NCBI GenBank assembly: GCA_958477465.1
Contig: CAUEFX010000104.1
Coordinates: 1 to 8,585, forward strand
Origin: an uncultured Bacteroides sp.
GTDB lineage: Bacteria; Bacteroidota; Bacteroidia; Bacteroidales; Bacteroidaceae
Direction of reading: 5' to 3'
DNA length: 8,585 bases
In this document: in pieces, positions 5,408-8,585 of the stretch
Layout: the number at the start of each line of letters is the position of its first letter
How positions within the stretch are numbered: position 1 is the stretch's first letter
Notes under the pieces: model-generated
The model's input: only the letters and a program-made list of their open reading frames with translations
What the model was told of the DNA's origin: nothing
Databases searched by the model: none
Position numbers and translations under genes: made by a program

Positions 5408-8110
5408 TTATTTTCCCGGCTCTCTTCCTGTCTGTTTCACAAGTTCTTTTATCTTTTCATTCAGACTTTCTGCTTTCATTAGTTGTTCTAACGTCAGATG
5501 CATGCGGTAGCGCCAGTAATGGCGTGGGTCGGCAGGTATGTTGATACGTTCTTCCTGCACATTCGGATTGCGCCATTTTTCATCTATCGACAGCCAGTCC
5601 TGCAATGAGAGAATGCAAAGGATAGAGTTGCTATACAGGTGTTTGCGGACTACCTCTTCACACAATTCCGGGGTGGCGGTCGATGGGGCGGAGCCGTAAT
5701 GTCCGAGCATCGTATTGTAATACCTTTGTGTCTGTTGATAGTCCTCTTCCCACCATCCGCGAAGCGTTGACATGTCATGCGTGGAGATGGTGCAGACAGA
5801 ACGGTACGGGTACTCATCCAGATGCCCGAATTCGTAAGCGGGATTTTTGGGCATGCGTTGTATCTCCAAGGTAAGGATACGTAATTCGTTCATCACCCAA
5901 GCCACACAATCGGGAATCATACCGAGGTCTTCACCACATACCAGCATGCGGGTGGATTGTGTCAACTGAGGCAATTTTTTCATGGCTTGTTGCTGCCAGA
6001 ATTGATTGTGGCGATGGTAGTAATATTGATCGTATAAATGGTTGAAAGCGGCTTTTTCCCAATCGTTCAGGGAACGGTAGATGAAGTCGCGCTGTACACC
6101 GATACGCGGATGGTATTTATGGGCTTCCTGCCGGTCGGGAACAAACAGCACATCGCTGATAAGTGCATAGAGCCCGTCGCGGATCCATACGCTGTCATCA
6201 TCGGTTTTTCCGCTGAAGAAAGCCTCTATCTTACGTTGTGTGTCGAATGCCGGACGCATGCGATACACCTCCCAGGTCTCGGTTGGTTCGATAAAGGTTT
6301 GTTTTACATAATCGGTATGCGGACCGAACACTTGTCCCAGGAAATATTCATGGATATAAGGCTTTAGAAACTCTTCACGGAAAGGTAATCCATAGCTTTC
6401 TATCTCTTCGCGGCTCATCGGCAGTGAAGGAACGAACTGTCCTAATAATCCATGAACAGCATTCATGGGGATTTCCCAAATGCGAAAGAATCCGAGTATA
6501 TGGTCGATACGGTAAGCGTCGAAGTATTCGGACATCTTTTTGAAGCGCTTCATCCACCAGCTATAACCGTCTTTTTCCATTACTTCCCAATTATAAGTAG
6601 GGAATCCCCAATTTTGCCCGTTTACGGAGAAATCATCGGGCGGTGCACCGGCTTGACCATTGAGATTGAAATAATAAGGCTCAGTCCAGGCTTCTACACT
6701 GTTACGGCTGATTCCGATAGGGATGTCACCTTTTAGCACTACCCCGTTTTCGCGGGCGTATGTGGTTGCCTCAAGCAGTTGAAGGTGCAGATTAAACTGG
6801 ATGTAGAAATAGATGGAGATGAACGGATAATCTACAGAATCCGGTTGGCACATCTTTTCTATTTTCTCTGCATCGTATGTGTTATGGCGTGGCCATTCGC
6901 GAAAATTAGGGGTTTGGAAGGCATCACGCAAATAACTGAAGACGGCGTAGGGCTGCAGCCATTCCTTGTTGGCATCGAAGAAAGTCCTGAAGGCTTTAGA
7001 AGCCAATACTTTTTCGCCTTCCTGGAGGAAGATGAGACGGAAATATTCCCATTTGGTTCGGTTCACTGCCTCATAGTCGATGGTGGGGAGTGCATTCAAT
7101 TCTTTCTGTTTTTTATTGAAAGCAGCGGCCGCCTCTTTATCCTTTAGTGTGCCCATCTTTTTGAGATCAGCGTACATCGGGTGAAAAGCATAGATGGAGA
7201 TGCTGTTGTATGGATAAGAATCTGTCCATGTATGTGTCATGGTAGTATCGTTGATCGGCAGTATCTGCACAACTTTCTGTCCGGTGCTGACTGCCCAGTC
7301 TATCATGCGTTTCAGATCACCGAAGTCGCCCACGCCGAAACTTTTTTCTGATTTCAGCGAGAATACGGGAACGGCCACTCCCGCACCTTTCCAGGCAGGA
7401 ACGTCAAAGTATGCATAGCGGTCGGAAATGACGAGTGTCTCGTTGGCTTTCAGCTCCGGTTTTGCCATGTAGCGGTTAGGGTTGTTTTCCCACGCTTCGG
7501 CACGTTTTTCTTTTTTGTTGTAGAGTACGAATTTATACTCGATAGGGAAATTCAGTTTACCGGCATCCAACTCCGTTTGCCATTCCGGAAAGTTGATGTC
7601 GCTCATCAATAGTGCTTTGTCCGGATTCCAGTCTCCCAATGTCTTTTGATTACCGCAAATGGCCAGGCAATGGTCTTCATCGATACACGGAGCATACGCC
7701 TTTATCATCAGACCTTTTTTATGGCTTTTGGGTATCTCCATCCTATTCCGGTGCGCTAAAAGCGATTCGGTGAAAGCCGAACTGTAAAAGTATTGCTGTT
7801 CGGGAAGATTCTTCCAACTGTCATTTATAAGGTATCTTTTCTTGCTGTCGCCTGCAAGATAAAGACGACGGGGAAAGCTGTTCCATTCACGGCGAACTGC
7901 TTTTCCATCTTGCCAGATGAGATAACTATAGTCTACTGTCCCTTTGTCGGAAGTCTGTATTTCAGTTTCTACTGTCCAGTGAATCCCATCTACGGTATGG
8001 AGCGGAATGGAAATTTCGAGTTGATTATTTCCCAATTCGGGGGCGGAACCTGTAATTCTTACTTCTTCTCCCCAATTGGTGCGGTATTCAATGTTAAACG
8101 TTACTGTCAT
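5408..8110 (-). CDS. malQ: 4-alpha-glucanotransferase (amylomaltase), GH77 with two N-terminal CBM20 domains, DPE2-like
   Basis: MalQ disproportionates maltose and malto-oligosaccharides by moving alpha-1,4-glucan segments between chains. No signal peptide is visible, so it should act in the cytoplasm on imported maltodextrin or stored glycogen. With the ATG at 8108-8110 it has 900 residues. Two starch-binding CBM20 modules come first: about 2-110 (TFNIEYRTNWGEEVRITGS, EWNSFPRR) and about 135-240 (CGNQKTLGDWNP, WENNPNRYM). The GH77 barrel spans about 240-870. It has SFGVGDFGDL (257-266), the nucleophile D536 in YRIDHILG, the acid/base E727 in CGEDLG, and D779 in STHDMSTLRGWW. The two first catalytic residues are 191 apart versus about 47-48 in Thermus or E. 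coli amylomaltase. This reveals an insertion of about 140 residues, as in plant DPE2. An 18-residue longer start (8164) is disfavoured: it precedes the CBM20 similarity and the likely promoter. A strong terminator follows. Confidence 0.95.
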   Translation of the reverse strand: MTVTFNIEYRTNWGEEVRITGSAPELGNNQLEISIPLHTVDGIHWTVETEIQTSDKGTVDYSYLIWQDGKAVRREWNSFPRRLYLAGDSKKRYLINDSWKNLPEQQYFYSSAFTESLLAHRNRMEIPKSHKKGLMIKAYAPCIDEDHCLAICGNQKTLGDWNPDKALLMSDINFPEWQTELDAGKLNFPIEYKFVLYNKKEKRAEAWENNPNRYMAKPELKANETLVISDRYAYFDVPAWKGAGVAVPVFSLKSEKSFGVGDFGDLKRMIDWAVSTGQKVVQILPINDTTMTHTWTDSYPYNSISIYAFHPMYADLKKMGTLKDKEAAAAFNKKQKELNALPTIDYEAVNRTKWEYFRLIFLQEGEKVLASKAFRTFFDANKEWLQPYAVFSYLRDAFQTPNFREWPRHNTYDAEKIEKMCQPDSVDYPFISIYFYIQFNLHLQLLEATTYARENGVVLKGDIPIGISRNSVEAWTEPYYFNLNGQAGAPPDDFSVNGQNWGFPTYNWEVMEKDGYSWWMKRFKKMSEYFDAYRIDHILGFFRIWEIPMNAVHGLLGQFVPSLPMSREEIESYGLPFREEFLKPYIHEYFLGQVFGPHTDYVKQTFIEPTETWEVYRMRPAFDTQRKIEAFFSGKTDDDSVWIRDGLYALISDVLFVPDRQEAHKYHPRIGVQRDFIYRSLNDWEKAAFNHLYDQYYYHRHNQFWQQQAMKKLPQLTQSTRMLVCGEDLGMIPDCVAWVMNELRILTLEIQRMPKNPAYEFGHLDEYPYRSVCTISTHDMSTLRGWWEEDYQQTQRYYNTMLGHYGSAPSTATPELCEEVVRKHLYSNSILCILSLQDWLSIDEKWRNPNVQEERINIPADPRHYWRYRMHLTLEQLMKAESLNEKIKELVKQTGREPGK

Positions 8111-8150
8111 ATATATTAGATTTTGATTATGGACGGGTTGATTGATAATG

Positions 8151-8158
8151 CAAGTATA
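8151..8158 (-). promoter_or_regulatory. possible -7 box for malQ
   Basis: The minus strand reads TATACTTG, one mismatch from TAnnTTTG, 40 nt before the chosen malQ ATG. No -33 TTTG is present at the usual distance. If used, transcription would start near 8144, downstream of the alternative ATG at 8164, which supports the shorter protein. Confidence 0.3.
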
Positions 8159-8216
8159 AGACATTCTTTTTATATATTATGTATCGGGATTATTGGAAGT
8201 ATTTTAATTTGTTATG

Positions 8217-8226
8217 CAAACGTTTG
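8217..8226. promoter_or_regulatory. palindrome with LacI/PurR-type operator core
   Basis: CAAACGTTTG is a perfect 10-bp palindrome preceded by TG and followed by TG. It matches the central core bound by many LacI/GalR-family repressors. It lies about 60 bp upstream of the possible malQ -7 box. No regulator gene is in the window, and the match could be chance. Confidence 0.25.
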
Positions 8227-8236
8227 TGGTGGGGGT

Positions 8237-8410
8237 GTACTTTTCTTTTGTCTTGATACAAAAGAAAAGATACCAAAAGAAAAAATCAAGGCTGCATTTT
8301 TTCTCCTACTCACTTCCTCCGTTCCGCTAAAGGGGCTCGAACTCGCTACGCTCAGACAATCGCCCCTTTTTACGCTCCACTGTGGGCGTTCGCTTGACGG
8401 AGAAAAAATG
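8237..8410. repeat. nested inverted-repeat intergenic element of Bacteroides type
   Basis: Several stems are packed into about 175 bp. CTTTTCTTTTGT (8240-8251) pairs perfectly with 8258-8269 around a 6-nt loop, extending to 15 bp with one bulge (8237-8273). CATTTTTTCTCC (8295-8306) pairs with 8399-8410 over 12 bp, closing a domain. That domain contains AAAGGGGC/GCCCCTTT (8329-8336/8362-8369) and an 8-bp ACGC(T)CCAC/GTGGGCGT stem (8372-8389). CTCCGT (8317-8322) can alternatively pair with ACGGAG (8397-8402). From memory, closely similar sequence recurs between genes in many Bacteroides genomes, where it is often misannotated as short hypothetical proteins. I cannot count copies here. The outer limits are approximate and no transposase or target-site duplication was found. 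Confidence 0.6.
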
Positions 8411-8585
8411 AGGCCGTACTGGCTATCTCAGAGCAGTAGGGTATTCTTGGAAAGACTTCATCTCCCTCCCCTTTGTATTCAATTGTTTTTATAAGATAAA
8501 GTTTCATCTTTTTTATCCCCTCTTTCTTTTATCAATACTCTGTTAATTTCAATATAATCGTTTGAAAATGAGAGAGTTAATTAAC

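Larger units (their letters stand above)
8165..8585. other. intergenic region upstream of malQ, no credible gene
   Basis: The region holds an A/T-rich promoter-side segment, a palindrome at 8217-8226, a structured repeat at about 8237-8410, and a pyrimidine-rich tail. The tail has a weak AAGAT/ATCTT hairpin (8493-8510) followed by Ts on the plus strand. Open frames crossing it have no family resemblance and run through the repeat. A gene could begin just beyond the right edge but cannot be judged. Confidence 0.6.

Noticed and set aside
8111..8164. Upstream start adding 18 residues to malQ
   Set aside because: The extension has no domain similarity, is not a signal peptide, and lies at or before the likely transcription start.
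8123..8494. 123-codon plus-strand open frame across the right-hand repeat
   Set aside because: It overlaps the malQ upstream region and promoter and runs straight through the hairpin repeat. Its protein has no family resemblance. Frames like this are typical spurious calls over this type of repeat.
8370..8507. 45-codon minus-strand open frame with an AGAGGGG sequence upstream
   Set aside because: More than a quarter of it lies in the repeat and ends there. There is no clear promoter and no recognisable family, so chance is the simpler explanation.
8568..8585. ATG with six open codons at the right edge, a possible start of another gene
   Set aside because: Six codons cannot be assessed, and the nearby ATCGTTTG only partly matches a -7 box and sits too close to the ATG.

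Overview
The window looks like the chromosome of a Bacteroides species. Protein sequences match Bacteroides-type homologues as I remember them. At least five intergenic sites match the Bacteroidales sigma-ABfr -7 element TAnnTTTG. Start codons mostly follow A/T-rich leaders rather than Shine-Dalgarno sequences. The right end carries a structured intergenic repeat resembling one I recall from Bacteroides genomes. I see no tRNA, rRNA, CRISPR array, transposase or phage gene.

Left end (1-564): a minus-strand long-chain acyl-CoA ligase gene is cut short after 82 residues, and the sequence past the break no longer resembles the family. A promoter region divergent from it leads right.

Plus-strand block (565-3443): three tightly packed genes, probably one transcript. 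They are MtaB (radical-SAM tRNA ms2t6A37 methylthiotransferase), a GT2 glycosyltransferase that starts on the base after the mtaB stop codon, and methylglyoxal synthase (mgsA) 5 bp further on. They share transcription but no obvious pathway: tRNA decoding, surface glycan assembly and the triose-phosphate bypass.

Convergent gap (3444-3840): no credible protein gene. It holds a perfect -7 box followed by a long imperfect inverted repeat (about 27 bp of pairing) enclosing an 86-nt core. This is the best candidate here for something undescribed: a small structured RNA or a small non-autonomous element.

Minus-strand block (3841-8110): folB (dihydroneopterin aldolase), an acyltransferase-3 membrane protein, and a large 4-alpha-glucanotransferase (malQ) with two N-terminal CBM20 domains and a long insertion in the GH77 domain, the architecture of plant DPE2. 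Each of the three appears to have its own -7 box. A strong 14-bp hairpin terminator ends malQ, and its U-tract side supplies a candidate -33 element for the acyltransferase gene.

Right end (8111-8585): the malQ upstream region with a weak promoter, a LacI/PurR-core-like palindrome, and the nested hairpin repeat. Apart from the truncated gene, the candidate RNA and the repeat, this is ordinary core chromosome. No defence, toxin-antitoxin or biosynthetic system is visible.
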